A stretch of 64,000 nucleotides of DNA, taken from assembly GCA_933207985.1 (NCBI GenBank), contig OW240914.1, positions 203,806,620 to 203,870,619 on the forward strand. The letters run 5' to 3'. The first letter of the stretch is position 1, and each line of letters opens with the position of its first letter. This DNA comes from Pelobates cultripes (Eukaryota > Chordata > Amphibia > Anura > Pelobatidae). The position numbers and the translations under genes are program-made. The notes under the pieces were generated by a model. That model saw nothing but the letters and a program-made list of their open reading frames with translations. It ran no database searches and had not been told where the DNA came from. Of this stretch, positions 34,814-45,229 are shown one piece after another.

Positions 34814-36167
34814 AAGAGGCGAAGACAAGGAAATAACCGCAGAGGCAATGATACATTCAGGTGGTATGATGGGAGAGGTTTCTTGATCTTGTTCCGCCTC
34901 TAGGTCAAATTGCCTAGATAAGGTTAACATTCTTAGGACCAAGCCTGTACATGATGATAAAGTTAAAGTGTGACAAGAACAATGACCAGCTATCTTGTCT
35001 AGAAGACAGTCTTTTAGCATCTCCAATGTATGCCAAGTTTTTGTGATCAGTTATGATCAGGAGAGGGTCCTTGGAACCTTCTAAAAGTTGTCACCATTCT
35101 TTCAGAGCTAGGATAATGGCTAACAATTCCCTGTTAACAATAGCATAGTTGCGCTCCGCTGGTGACTACTTTCTAGAAAAGAACCCACAAGGATATAAAG
35201 GGGTATCCTGACTCTCCCTCTGAGAAAGGACATCCCCGACCCCTTTCTCAGAGGCGTCTACCTCTGGTATGAAGGGTTTGCTAGTGTCAGGGTGTACCAA
35301 TATGTCAGCAGAAGTGAATAATTTCTTAAGTAGCTCAAAAGCTTCTTTAGCTGCTTTAGACCATATATTACAGTCAACCCCCTTTCGCGTCATAATGGTG
35401 ATAGGTACTATTACAGTAGAGAAACCTTTGATGAATCTCCTATAATAATCCTCAAACCCAATGAACCTTTGAATGGCTTTTAACCCATTTGATAATGGCC
35501 AATGTAGAACAGCTTCTATTTTACGTGGATCCATCTGAAAACCAGGGGCCGAAATATTATAGCCCAAGAACTGAACTTCCGTCTGGTCAAATAGACATTT
35601 ATTAAGTTTGCAATATAGCCCGTTTTTTTGTGAAGTTTCCAACACTTGTTTAACATGCCCATGATGAGTCTAGATATCAGGGGAATAAATAGTATAAATG
35701 TAGTCTCTGAGAACATCATTAATAAGATCTGGAGCTTTGAGCATTGAATAAGCCGAAGGGCATGACAAGATACTGATAGTGACCATTTCTCGTGTTAAAC
35801 ACAGTTCTCCTTTCATGTCCCTCCTTAATTCTTACCAAATTATAAACACTCCTAAGGTCGAGTTTCGTAAACACCTTAGTGCTCTGGAGTCTGTCAAATA
35901 ATTCTGAGATAAAGGGAATGGGATAAGCATCTTGTTCAATGCCCTATAATCAATACATGGCCGTATCTCTAGTCCTTTCTTAGTAACAAAAAAGAACCCT
36001 GCACCTGCAAGAGAAGAAGATGTACGTATGTGGCCTTTTAGTAGAGACTCTTTAATGTATTCTTCAATAACTCTACTTTCCTGTGGTGACTATACCCCCA
36101 TTTAGGGGGTATAGTGCCGGGTAACAAATCTATGGAGCAATCATAGGATCTGTGAGGGGGTAGCGTA
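34814..36167 (-). pseudogene. Gypsy reverse transcriptase/RNase H, duplicate 2
   Basis: Direct repeat of the preceding RT/RNase H block. The N-terminal RT region ([16 protein letters not shown] sequence near 35990) and the connection and RNase H (KLNKCLFDQTEVQFLGY, DASEKGVGDVLSQRE) can be read on the minus strand. About 31 bases are missing near 35690, which removes the YLDD catalytic box. A stop ends the RNase H frame at 35166. It retains the LRS-type motif region that is deleted in the other copy, so each copy has lost a different piece. Confidence 0.8.
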
Positions 36168-36229
36168 TCAGTGTGACTTTTATTAAATACTTATTTAATC
36201 TCCCTATGATGCATAGGAATTTTGGTTCA

Positions 36230-36600
36230 CTGAGGCATCATTCATACCCGATTCCAGTATTTCCCCTTTAGCCCAATCAACACGAGGGTTATGCTTAACA
36301 AGCCATGGGAATCCAAGTGTAATGGGACAAGAAGGGGAAACAATTATCTGAAATGTGATGAGTTCTTTGTGTAACACTCCTATCGTGGTAGTGATAGGTA
36401 GTGTTTCGTGGGTGATTAAAGGCTGAGAGAGTGGTCTTCCATCAATGGCCTCGACGGCCAGGGGTCATGATCTCTCCTTGATATGAGTTGTTTACTGGCA
36501 AATTGCATATCGATAAAGTTTTCTGCATTGCCTGAGTCAATCAGGGCGTTACATGTAAAACCTATCTTATCAATTTGAGCAGTAATACTAGTAGTAATAA
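36230..36600 (-). pseudogene. Gypsy protease region
   Basis: Minus-strand reading gives ITAQIDKIGFTCNALIDSGN followed by AENFIDMQFAS. LIDSG holds the aspartic-protease catalytic Asp-Ser-Gly (about 36530-36550). It begins in a frame shifted relative to the gag stop at 36588-36590, which could be a programmed gag-pol shift or decay. Downstream it is interrupted by frameshifts before the conserved region that precedes RT. Confidence 0.65.
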
Positions 36601-37100
36601 GGCTGGTCCTCTAATGGTTCTTCGGTGTCTAAGTTATCCGGACGTATGGGACAAGCATTTCTTATGTGTCCTTTCTTGACACAGTATAAGCAGAAGCCCT
36701 CTTTTCTCCTAAACTGTTTTTCTGCCTCTGACAATCTCATAACCCTTAACTGCATAGGTTCAGGTTCAGACTGTACAGAAGGGTCAGGGACAACGGGATT
36801 GGAGATGCGAGGTGCCAGTGACATATTCATACGTCTGGTTCTATTTCTAGTTATCTCCCTGTTCCTAGGTCGATTATTGATATGCATCACATACATGATG
36901 TATTCATTTAACCTCCCTGTTAGTTCTTTGGCTGCAATTTTGTCAAGGATAGCTTTGGATAATCCTTCTGCAAATGCAGTGATTAATCCGTTATTAGTCC
37001 AGTCTACTTCAGAAGCCAGGGTGCGAAATTCTATGGCATAATCTGAGACAGGCTGGTTCCCTTGTTTGATACGCATAAGGGCTGTGGAAGAGTTATTTTT
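36588..37100 (-). pseudogene. Gypsy gag C-terminal part with CCHC zinc knuckle
   Basis: Nucleocapsid end of Gag. The capsid-like segment includes RIKQGNQPVSDYAIEFRTLA and WTNNGLITAFAEGLSKAI. The zinc knuckle CLYCVKKGHIRNAC (36651-36692) has C-x2-C-x4-H-x4-C spacing. The stop is at 36588-36590. Upstream of 37100 the frame runs into the hAT fragment, so the first 40 or so residues of that reading frame are not Gag. The 5' half of gag and the 5' LTR are missing. Confidence 0.8.
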
Positions 37101-37101
37101 A

Positions 37102-37370
37102 TAGTCGAGCGAACCCGAACTGAAAAGTTCGGGTCCGTACGGAACACTAGGGTTTTTTGACCCCGGACCCGAACACGGACATATCACTGTATGTTCGGGT
37201 TGGAGTTCGGAGTTTGTCAATTTAATGATGCATTTTGAAATCCAGCAGGGCAGCCAATAAACAAGCGTTTGACTTGTGTGCCCGTAGAAGCCATCACAGC
37301 CATGCCTACTAATGGCATGGCTGTGATTGGCCTGTGCAGCAAGTGACCCAGCCTCTATAGAAGCTGGTCA
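37102..37370 (+). mobile_element. hAT 5' end fragment, second copy
   Basis: It begins TAGTCGAGCGAACCCGAACT and follows the hAT leader at 22638 through CCCGAACACGGACATATCAC, GGCAGCCAATAAACAAGCGT and the palindrome CCATGCCTACTAATGGCATG, up to the CCAAT-like GATTGGCC. It ends where the TATA region would be, at about 37370. It directly interrupts gag of the Gypsy element, so it marks a deletion or insertion junction. Confidence 0.75.
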
Positions 37371-37379
37371 CTTAATATT

Positions 37380-38330
37380 AGTAAATTATGCCCCTACTCG
37401 CTATACCGCGAGTAGGGGCGTGTCTATCAAACAGTAAGCAGCCTGTGGCTGCTCACTGTTAAAAAAAAATTCAAAACATTCCCCCCTCCTAAATACCAAT
37501 GGTGGGGACCTATTGCGGTGGGTGGGGGACATAAATAACCCACCGCTCACCCACCATGAGCGGTGGGTGGGGGCCCTAAATAACAATAAGGGTGGGACCT
37601 ACTGTCCTCCCACCAGCCCCCACCCCTGCGCGGCGGGTAGGGGCCCTAAATAACAATAGGGGGGACCTAATGTCCTCCCCCCTGGCCCCCACTCCTGAGC
37701 GGTGGGTGGGGGCCATAAATAAACATTTCCCCCCCCAGGACCCCTAGTCACCTGGGGGGAATTTTTATTTATGGTCCCCACCCACCACTCAGGGGTGGGG
37801 CAGGGGGGAGGACATTAGGTCCCCCCTTATTGTTATTTAGGGCCCCCACCCGTCGTGCAGGGGTCGGGGCCAGACCTTAGGCCCTCCCCCTTATTGTTAT
37901 TTAGGGCCCCCACCCACCGCGCAGGGGTGGGGGCAGGACAGTAGGTCCTTATTGTTATTTAGAGCCCCCACCCGCTGCGCAGGGAAGGGGGTCAGGGGGG
38001 AGGACATTAGGTCCCCCCCCCTTATTGTTATTTAGGGCCCCCACCCGCTGTGCAGGGGTGGGGGCCAGAGAGGGAGGACATTAAGTCCCCCCCCCTTATT
38101 GTTATTTAGGGCCCCCACCCGCCGCGCATGGGTGGGGGCGGTGGGGATGACAGTAGGTCCCCACCCATTTTTTATTTATGGCCCCCACCCACTGCGCAGG
38201 GGTGGGGGCCGGGGGGGAGGACAGTAGGCCCCTCCCTCCAGATTCTTATCTAGGGCCCCCACCCGTCGCACAGAGGTGGGGGCAATAGGTTTTTTTTGTT
38301 TGTTTTTTACAGTGAGCAGCCAAAAAAAAT
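37380..38330. repeat. palindromic G/C-rich minisatellite
   Basis: Units of about 70-76 bp share TTATTGTTATTTAGGGCCCC followed by CACCCGCCGCGCAGGGGTGG and GGAGGACATTAGGTCCCC. From about 37500 to 37735 the units run on the minus strand; from 37750 to 38290 they run on the plus strand, so the array reverses at about 37735-37750. The flanks carry short inverted pieces (GTAAGCAGCCTGTGGCTGCT near 37425, CAGTGAGCAGCC near 38312). Confidence 0.8.
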
Positions 38331-39622
38331 AAAAAATAAATAATAATAACTTTCATTTTATTTTTGTTTTGCACTAATAAAGAATTTCCTGATACTGGAA
38401 TTCACGTGCAGTGGAATTACTGGGCAAACAGGAAGACTCCTAAAGTAACAAAAGGGAGTGGGGTCCCTTCCAACTTCCCCACCTGTGCCTGTGGTGAGCC
38501 TCTTATACTGGCTCCATCTTTGTGAGAACCACACCATTAGAATCACATATTTGTCTATTTTGATAAGACCAAGCTATATTGCACTAGGCTTTGGCCATGT
38601 TGTTTTGTCTTTTGCAGCAATATTATACCTGAAAACCAACCATACTCCGCTTATTTCCTTATGTATGTATAATTTCTGTTTTTGTGTGCAAAGAGAGGTG
38701 AGCACACAGGTGTTTAGATCCCTGGGCAAAATTACCTCTTGGGCAAGGCTGTATAAATTGGTGGATATACTAAGTGGGCGGGCGTTAGGAGCAGGGAGCA
38801 TGTATAGGCTGTTGTAACAGTTACACTCCAGCCATTTTAGTTCTGCAACTGTCCCCTCCTGTCGTCTGTCCTTACCTAGGTTGGTAGATTTATGGGACTT
38901 GGGTTGTTGGGGTGTTACTTCCATGTCCTGCCGGACTTTCTTTCACTTTCAGAGGTGGCGGTTCACAAGGACAGCAGTGCCTGGAGGAGACCTTTGTCAC
39001 AGTATTGGCAGTAGTTTGCTCCTGGGGACAGTGTATGGGCTTACAATGAGGATATGGAGATAGCTTAATGGAGGCTTGGTGATAGATTTTGTGCCAGAAG
39101 AGGGGTTTCAGCCTAAATTGGGTCTAGGCAGATGGCTCTGTCCCACTGGTTGGGTCGGTTCCATCATGGGGATCTCTGGGAGCAAGTTAGGTCTGCAAAT
39201 ATTAATGTATGAATGCTTAATTATGTTTGCATTCTTTATGTTATTTATGGTTATGTTAACACTGCTTTAAAAAAATATTGGCATTGTCTAATTTTATTAT
39301 ATGGTTTTAATGTGATATGTAATCTTAATTGGAGGAAATGACTATTTAATAAATAAAATAGCTGTGGACTTTTCTACCTACTACATCTGTGCCATGTGGT
39401 TTGATTTATGGTAGACACAGCCTGTCATGTGTCTTCCAGCCTGCCCCCTAACAACTCTTCACACTGACAGCACTTGTGTACATTACTCCGGCTCCTGAAT
39501 AATGTTAGCTCACAAAATTCCCCCCACCCCCTTTGTGATCTGCAGCACTCATTACTGATTAAATTGAAAGCAGACAGACCGGGCAAGTGATATGGCTCCA
39601 CGTATTGCTTGTATACTGCCCC
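38331..39622. other. unrecognised noncoding DNA
   Basis: No gene or identified repeat. Frames such as 38458-38817 have no recognisable domain. Confidence 0.4.
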
Positions 39623-39753
39623 TGTGCAGCCAGGGCCGGATTAACATAGGGGCTGATGGAGCTGCAGCTCCAGGCCCAGGCCCATGGAATAGGCCCATTT
39701 AAAAAAAAAAAAAAAAAAAAATTTTTTTTTGTTTGTTTTACACACACTACTCT

Positions 39754-41310
39754 TAGGTTTGCCACCTGACTGGTATTTTACTGGCACAGCCGGTATTTGA
39801 GGCTGCCTGGCCGTGCCGGTATTGCAGTAATACCGGCAATACAAATGCAGGTATTTTTCTCAGAATAAATGGAGATTACACTGCAATACCAGCACCAGCC
39901 AGTAGGGGTCACTGTGTTTGGAGAGAGGCAGGGATAGGAAGTTACAGCATATCCCTGCCTCTCTCTACTACTTACTGATCCGTGGGGGAGCAGCAACACA
40001 GCACAGAGAGTCATACAGCAGCTCTACAGCTCAGGTGAGGGATGGGGGGAAAGGCAGCAGGGACACATGGGGACACTGAGACACTAGGGGACACATGTGG
40101 ACACTGAGACACTAGGGGACATATGGGGACACTGAGACACTAGGGGACATATGGGGACACTGAGACACACAGACACTAGGGGACACTGAGACACTAGGAC
40201 TCATGGGGACACAGACACTGGGAGACCTGGAAACACTGAGACACTTGGGGACACTGGAAAACATGGGGACACTGAGACACTAGGGGACACATGGGGATGC
40301 TGAGACACATGGGGATGCTGTGAGACATAGTGACATTGGGAGACACTGAGACATTGGGACACGGAGACACTATGTCCCCATTTCTCCACAGTGTCCCCAT
40401 GTCCCCCATCCAGTGTCGATAGTGTCTCAGTGTCCCTAAGTCTCCCAGTGTCTGTGTCCTATGTTTCTCAGTGTGCCTAGTGTCCCTATATGTCCCAGTG
40501 TCCCCATGTCTATGTCCACAACTGTCCCCAAGTCTCCCAGTGTCTGTGTCCCATAGTCTCCCAGTGTCCCCATGTCTCTGTGTCCCTAGTGTCTTAGTGT
40601 CCCCTAAATGTTTCAGTGTCCCCATGTCTCCCAGTGTCTGTGTTCCTAGTGTCTCAGTGTGCCTAGTGTCCCCATGTCCCCCAGTGTCTCTATATGTCCC
40701 AGTGTCCCCATGTCTATGTCCACAACTGTCCCCATGTCTCCCAGTGTTCCCAAGTGTCTGTCTCCCAGCTAGTGTCCCCCTGTCCCCTAGTCTCCCAGTG
40801 TCTGTGTTCCCATGTCTTTGTGTCCCTAGTGTCTTAGTGTCCCCAAATGTTACAGTGTCCCCATGTCTCCTAGTGTCTCAGTGTCCCCATTTCTCCCAGT
40901 TTCCCTAAATGTCTCAGTGTCCCCATGTCTCCCAGTGTCCCCATGTCTCTGTGTCCCCGGGTCTCTCAGTGTCCCCGGGTCTCTCAGTGTCCCCATGTCT
41001 CACTGTGTCCCCAGTATCCTAGTGACATGGGGACACACTGAGACATTGGGACACTGGGAGAAATGAGGACACTGAGACACTGGGAGACTAGGGGACTGGG
41101 CGACATGGGGACACTGACACTGTGATACATAGGGACACTGAGACACTGGGTGACTTGCGAGACTGAGACACTGGGAGCAATCCATCTATACAGCAGAATC
41201 AAACTGTGAGTAGTTTGTTTTTGATTTTACAGAATTTTCTCTGATGTCACTCTTTGTGATTATACAAATGATTAAGGCTGGTATTTTTTCCAAGAAAGGT
41301 GGCAGCCCTA
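39754..41310. mobile_element. inner hAT-type element carrying a minisatellite
   Basis: It begins TAGGTTTGCCACC and ends GGTGGCAGCCCTA, flanked by ACTACTCT at 39746-39753 and 41311-41318, an exact 8-bp duplication. The left side continues as an inverted pair with the right (GGTATTTT / GGCTGGTATTTTTTCC). The inside is mainly the minisatellite at 40070-41180. It is non-autonomous. Confidence 0.85.
40070..41180. repeat. minisatellite that switches orientation twice
   Basis: Degenerate units of about 15-25 bp (GGGGACACTGAGACACT and variants). They run in one orientation at 40070-40375, in the complementary orientation (GTGTCTCAGTGTCCCCATGT) at 40376-41020, then in the first orientation again at 41026-41180. 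The ORFs that cross it are repetitive Ser/Val/Pro/Cys strings and are not genes. Confidence 0.9.
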
Positions 41311-41332
41311 ACTACTCTTCACATACTCTTGC

Positions 41333-41888
41333 TTAAAGGAGCACTATAGGGTCAGGAACACAATCATGTATTTCTGACCCTATTATGCTAAAACCACCAC
41401 CCTGGCCCCTTCTTGCCTCCCTAAGTATAGTAAAATATAACTTGTATTCAGGTCTGCAGCTGCTGGCTCTGCCTCTGAATTGACTGTCTGCTGACATCAT
41501 CAGAAGTGGTGGTCTGAGCAAATTACAAAACTTCCCCATAGGATTGGCTGAGACTGTCAACTAGGCAGATCAGGGGCAGAGCCAGCACAAGTCCAACATA
41601 GCCCTGGCCAATCAGCATCTCCTCTTAAAGATAAATTGAATCAATGCATCTCTATGAGGAAAGTTCAGTGTCTGCATGCAGAGGGTGGATACACTGAATG
41701 GCATTGCTGCACACTAGGCAGTAGTGTGCCCCAGGAAGCACCTCTAGCAGCCATCTAAGGAGTGGCCAGTGGAGTTATTTTCTCTGAAAAGACAGTGTTT
41801 ACTGCAAAAGGCCTAAATGGAATGATTCTACTTATCAGAACAAATACAATAAGCTGTAGTTGTTCTGGTGACTATAGTGTCCCTTTAA
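41333..41888 (+). mobile_element. T2/Kolobok-type MITE
   Basis: TTAA at 41333-41336 and 41885-41888. It begins AGGAGCACTATAGGGTCAGG and ends GGTGACTATAGTGTCCCT. The interior shares CTATGAGGAAAGTTCAGTGT and CTGCATGCAGAGGGTGGA with the copy at 62336. It is non-autonomous and lies within the outer hAT element. Confidence 0.85.
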
Positions 41889-42689
41889 GTTTGGAAGCTT
41901 AAGAGGGATGTATGGGAACAAAACTTGTGTGGACTAGCTGACAATAAAATTAGTTTAGGTAATGCAGACGCTGATCTCTCTAAAACTGTGGCATGTCCCC
42001 TTTCTTCTACACTCACTACATACACCTTTTCTCTGTCTCAGACTATATACCAGGACCTTCTGTCTGCTAGTAAGAAGGCAAGGTGACAAGTGGACCAGCG
42101 AGTGATAGTGGACAGTCCTTAGAAAGCACGGAGTGAGCGCATCATTAGATGCATTTATGTCAAGCTCATGGTGCTGCCTGCATAGTATGCCCTTAGTTGG
42201 ACAGCCTGCAGGATTGGCGGGCAGCCTGACATGCATTCATGCCAGGTTGTCCTTCAAATTCTTTGGACAGACATGCCCCCTTTTTGGGCATGTTCTCCCC
42301 TTTTGGCAAGTCTGGTCACGTGATTCGCACCAGTGGCACACCCTTTTACCCCGCCCATTGACTTCCTGCTTCGCTGGACACTGCTGTTAGGGGGTATGGA
42401 TTTACTTGAAAGATGAAAGCATAAATTAGAGAGAGATTAGCATAGAGTATGTGTTTTCTTATAGCTGCATCCTTTGAGTTTCCCTCCAGCACCATCTCCA
42501 TCAGATACATGACGCTTGGGAGGTATGACTGTTTTAGTGTTTTTGGTTGATAAGATTCCGTAATTAGGCCCATCATATTTGTCAGCACCAGGCCCAGTGT
42601 GCTCTTAATCCGGCCCTGTGTGCAGCACATGGAGATATTTATACACTGCCTGAATCCCTTTTCCCCAGGAATCTCCTAGAGCAGGGAAT

Positions 42690-42835
42690 ATTTAATATTA
42701 ATAAAAACCAATCCTATGTAGTAGTCCTAAATCCTCACTTGACGCGTTTCGCTGAAGCTTTATCAAACGCGTCAAGTGAGGATTGAGGAGAAGTGAGGAC
42801 TACTACATAGGACTGAATTTTATTAATATTTTTTA
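42690..42835. repeat. palindrome with GACGCGTTT arms
   Basis: AATCCTCACTTGACGCGTTT (about 42729-42748) pairs perfectly with AAACGCGTCAAGTGAGGATT (about 42765-42784) around a 16-base loop. Outside an asymmetric bulge, TCCTATGTAGTAGTCC pairs with GGACTACTACATAGGA. TTAATATTAATA and TATTAATATT lie at the outer edges. Probably a small foldback element; family unknown. Confidence 0.75.
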
Positions 42836-42839
42836 TAGA

Positions 42840-43440
42840 TCACTTTATCATATCACTGTTTAATTATAATAAAGTACTTTGTAAAATTCTTATACATACC
42901 CAGTCATTTCTATGCTCTACTCACCTCACATCAAGTTTTTCTGCTGCTGATTCCGGGTCCAGTATATCGCTAGGTGGGGATTGTTCCATCTGAAGCCCAT
43001 TACATTAGAGCAGGTCATTGGGTAGGTTTACCCTTTTCTTTTTAATTGTACACCTAACACCATTTGGTTTATTTCTTTCCCTTTTATGCACTGACTACAT
43101 CCACCTGAAAGCCTAACAGTACCGTTGCACACCAAGAAATCCATAGACAGGGATTATTTCACCCAGGCTCTTAAAATAGAGCTTATATAGCTCTACAAAG
43201 TGTGAATGTCCCTTTGGCACTATACAATTGTTTGCACTATTACCACTATATGCTGCATCATTATTGTGTCTTTTTATTTTAAGATATATACTTCTGGATT
43301 TCATTCCAATTATGTATGTAATTTTTGTCATTAGCACTGTTCACCTTATTATATACTTTACCTCGATTTGTTTTGCACAAGGTTGGGGGAATACCTTGTT
43401 GGTGAATTGCAGTGTCAGAGAGCGAGCACTTATTTCTGTT
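42840..43440. other. unrecognised noncoding DNA
   Basis: AT-rich sequence with no identified gene or element. Confidence 0.35.
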
Positions 43441-43573
43441 TTGTTGTATCTTTAGTGTTTACATTGCTGCCTAAGAACACCTCCAGTGGCAGTCACTACG
43501 GCCACTACAGGTGCTTCTCGGGTCAGTGCGTGCAGCACTGACGTTCAGCGTCTCCACGCTTAGCAAAGAGATG
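43441..43573 (-). mobile_element. T2-like MITE, part left of the solo LTR
   Basis: Together with 44487-44665 this forms one T2-like sequence split by the solo LTR. Joining across the duplication restores a context like GATGCATTGATTTAATGTAT followed by CTCTGTGAGG, which matches the interior of the T2 copies at 41333 and 62336. The termini are not clear. Confidence 0.5.
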
Positions 43574-43578
43574 CATTG

Positions 43579-44481
43579 TGTGGCGGAACTTACCGCCAAT
43601 TTAGTACTTTGATCCTGTTTGTGTGTTTTTCCTTCGGGAGTTATTATATACGAACGTCATCTATTCGTCTCCCAAACGAGGACCACCCCAGTACCCCATT
43701 AGAACGTTCACACCAGCAACTTAAGTGCAAAACTGCAAGGGAAGTAATTCATGAATGCTGCCCCTGGGTGGCCATCGGCACTTGGTCTTCGAGTGCCTGG
43801 AACTCTTTTCGGCTAGGCACTCGCTCAAACCCGGTAAAGATTAGCCCGCTGCCCGTTCTATTTCCCAACCACTTATACGACCGACGTTCGGGAGATGTGA
43901 ACTATCGAACAGGGGGAGCATTCGTACCCTGAAACTAAGAGATTCCCTTGCATGGTGTTCGCACACGAACCTCCGAACAGAGACTGGCCAAGGCACCTAT
44001 TTACCTGGAACTGTTTTGGGCTAGTGCCTCGTGTCTGGCCAGTCATAACTTTACCCCGGTGGCATTCCAGGTTAACCAAACTGATATGAGTGATATTTGG
44101 CTATGGAATACACTCAGATCAGGGCTATCTGGGGATATAACTTTTGTGGGGTTCCTAGTTATGGTAGGGGCACTTTTGGAGTACTGTATGTTTTGTATGG
44201 ATTTTCTGTGCCTGAGAGATAATTGAATTATAGGTTTTTCTCACGCAATTATCTCTCAGACACAGAGGATCTTGGGACTGGAACCACTGTTTTATTGTAT
44301 TTGAGACCCCATGAAGCTGTCTGTGCATAAAAGCCCTATGTGGAATAAATCAGTTGACTCTCAGAACTATGTTTCGTCTGGTTACTGGGGGGATGGATGT
44401 CTGCTTGTTTTAATGATTCCAGAGTGATTGAAGGAAGGAATGAGCGGAAGTAACCAGTCGGGTTACCTGTGGTCCGCTATA
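43579..44481 (+). mobile_element. solo LTR, about 903 bp
   Basis: It begins TGTGGCGGAACTT and ends GGTCCGCTATA, with CATTG on both sides (43574-43578 and 44482-44486), a 5-bp duplication. Near 44205-44265 it contains a hairpin (CCTGAGAGATAATTG pairing with CAATTATCTCTCAG) and, near 44343, an AATAAA. No internal retroviral domain is present, so the element has recombined to one LTR. A diverged relative is at 10040-11600. The 3' end is TA rather than CA if the 5-bp duplication is right. Confidence 0.65.
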
Positions 44482-44486
44482 CATTG

Positions 44487-44665
44487 ATTTAATGTATCTC
44501 TGTGAGGAGATGCTGACTGGCCAGCGCTGCGTTCTGTAGCACTTGCACAATAGCCTCCTAATGCTTTCCTATGGGAAAGCATTAATTTGGCTTAGATGCT
44601 CAATTCTGAAGATCTCAGCCAAGGAGTCAGGGCAGGGGCGGAGCCAGACCTGGTTAGAGTAAACC
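44487..44665 (-). mobile_element. T2-like MITE, part right of the solo LTR
   Basis: CTCTGTGAGGAGATGCTGAC followed by TGGCCAGCGCTG and GGGGCGGAGCCAGACC matches T2 interior sequence in the same orientation as the truncated copy at 15095. It ends next to the TTAA of the following element at 44670. Confidence 0.5.
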
Positions 44666-44669
44666 CTAC

Positions 44670-45154
44670 TTAAAAGGAAACTATAGTGCCAGGACAGCTT
44701 CCCACTACCTAACGCCTATGGTGCAGAAGTGCTTAAAAATCCCTTCTGTCACTTACAGCAGTCCTGTGCCCATGTACCTCTGCTCGGGCTCAGGGCCACC
44801 TTCACTCAACCCCTGCCAACATCAGCCAGCAGGGAAGACCTAATGCGCATTAGGGATTCCACCGTAGGATAGAATTATACAATTCTTTGCTATGGGGATT
44901 CAGGTGATGCTGGAAGTCCTCATGCATGGCGCAAAGACATCCAGCATCAGTTAGGCGACCAAAAGTTGCCTAATAACCCGGAAGTCCCTCTAGTGGCTGT
45001 CTGGTAGACAGCCTCTAGAGGTGGATTTAACCCTGAAAGGTAATTATTGCAGCTTCTTAATCAGCTGCAAGAATTACCTTTGAAGGTTAACGGACCTAGG
45101 GCAGTGCAATTTCAATGAGCTGAATTGGTCTGGGTACCTTTAGTGTCCCTTTTT
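44670..45154 (+). mobile_element. T2/Kolobok-type MITE
   Basis: TTAA at 44670-44673 is followed by AAGGAAACTATAGTGCCAGG; the right end is GGTACCTTTAGTGTCCCT. Internal palindromes include CTCTAGTGGCTGTCTGGTAG followed by ACAGCCTCTAGAG, like the copy at 996. The right TTAA is mutated to TTTT. Confidence 0.65.
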
Positions 45155-45179
45155 GGGTGGCCAAGCATCTAAATAATGT

Positions 45180-45229
45180 TTTGAACATGATAGGGTCAGA
45201 AATACACGTTTATGTATAGCGTTCTTTAA
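45180..45229 (+). mobile_element. T2-type right end remnant
   Basis: GATAGGGTCAGAAATACACG followed by TTTATGTATAGCGTTCTTTAA resembles the right-end palindrome of the T2 copies, in degraded form. Confidence 0.35.

Larger units (their letters stand above)
39631..42618. mobile_element. outer non-autonomous hAT element of a nested stack
   Basis: The ends are CAGGGCCGGATTAA at 39631 and TTAATCCGGCCCTG ending at 42618, a perfect 14-bp inverted repeat. The same 8 bases, TGTGCAGC, flank both sides (39623-39630 and 42619-42626). An 8-bp target duplication with CAGGG ends identifies hAT. Inside it are another hAT-type element (39754-41310) and a T2 MITE (41333-41888). The remaining sequence has no transposase. 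Confidence 0.9.

Noticed and set aside
31500..37100. Endogenous retrovirus
   Set aside because: No envelope gene is seen, and the integrase carries a C-terminal chromodomain, which points to a Ty3/Gypsy chromovirus-type retrotransposon.
40194..41202. Several Ser/Val/Pro/Cys-rich frames on both strands
   Set aside because: Translation of a minisatellite with a unit that lacks stops; no protein evidence.
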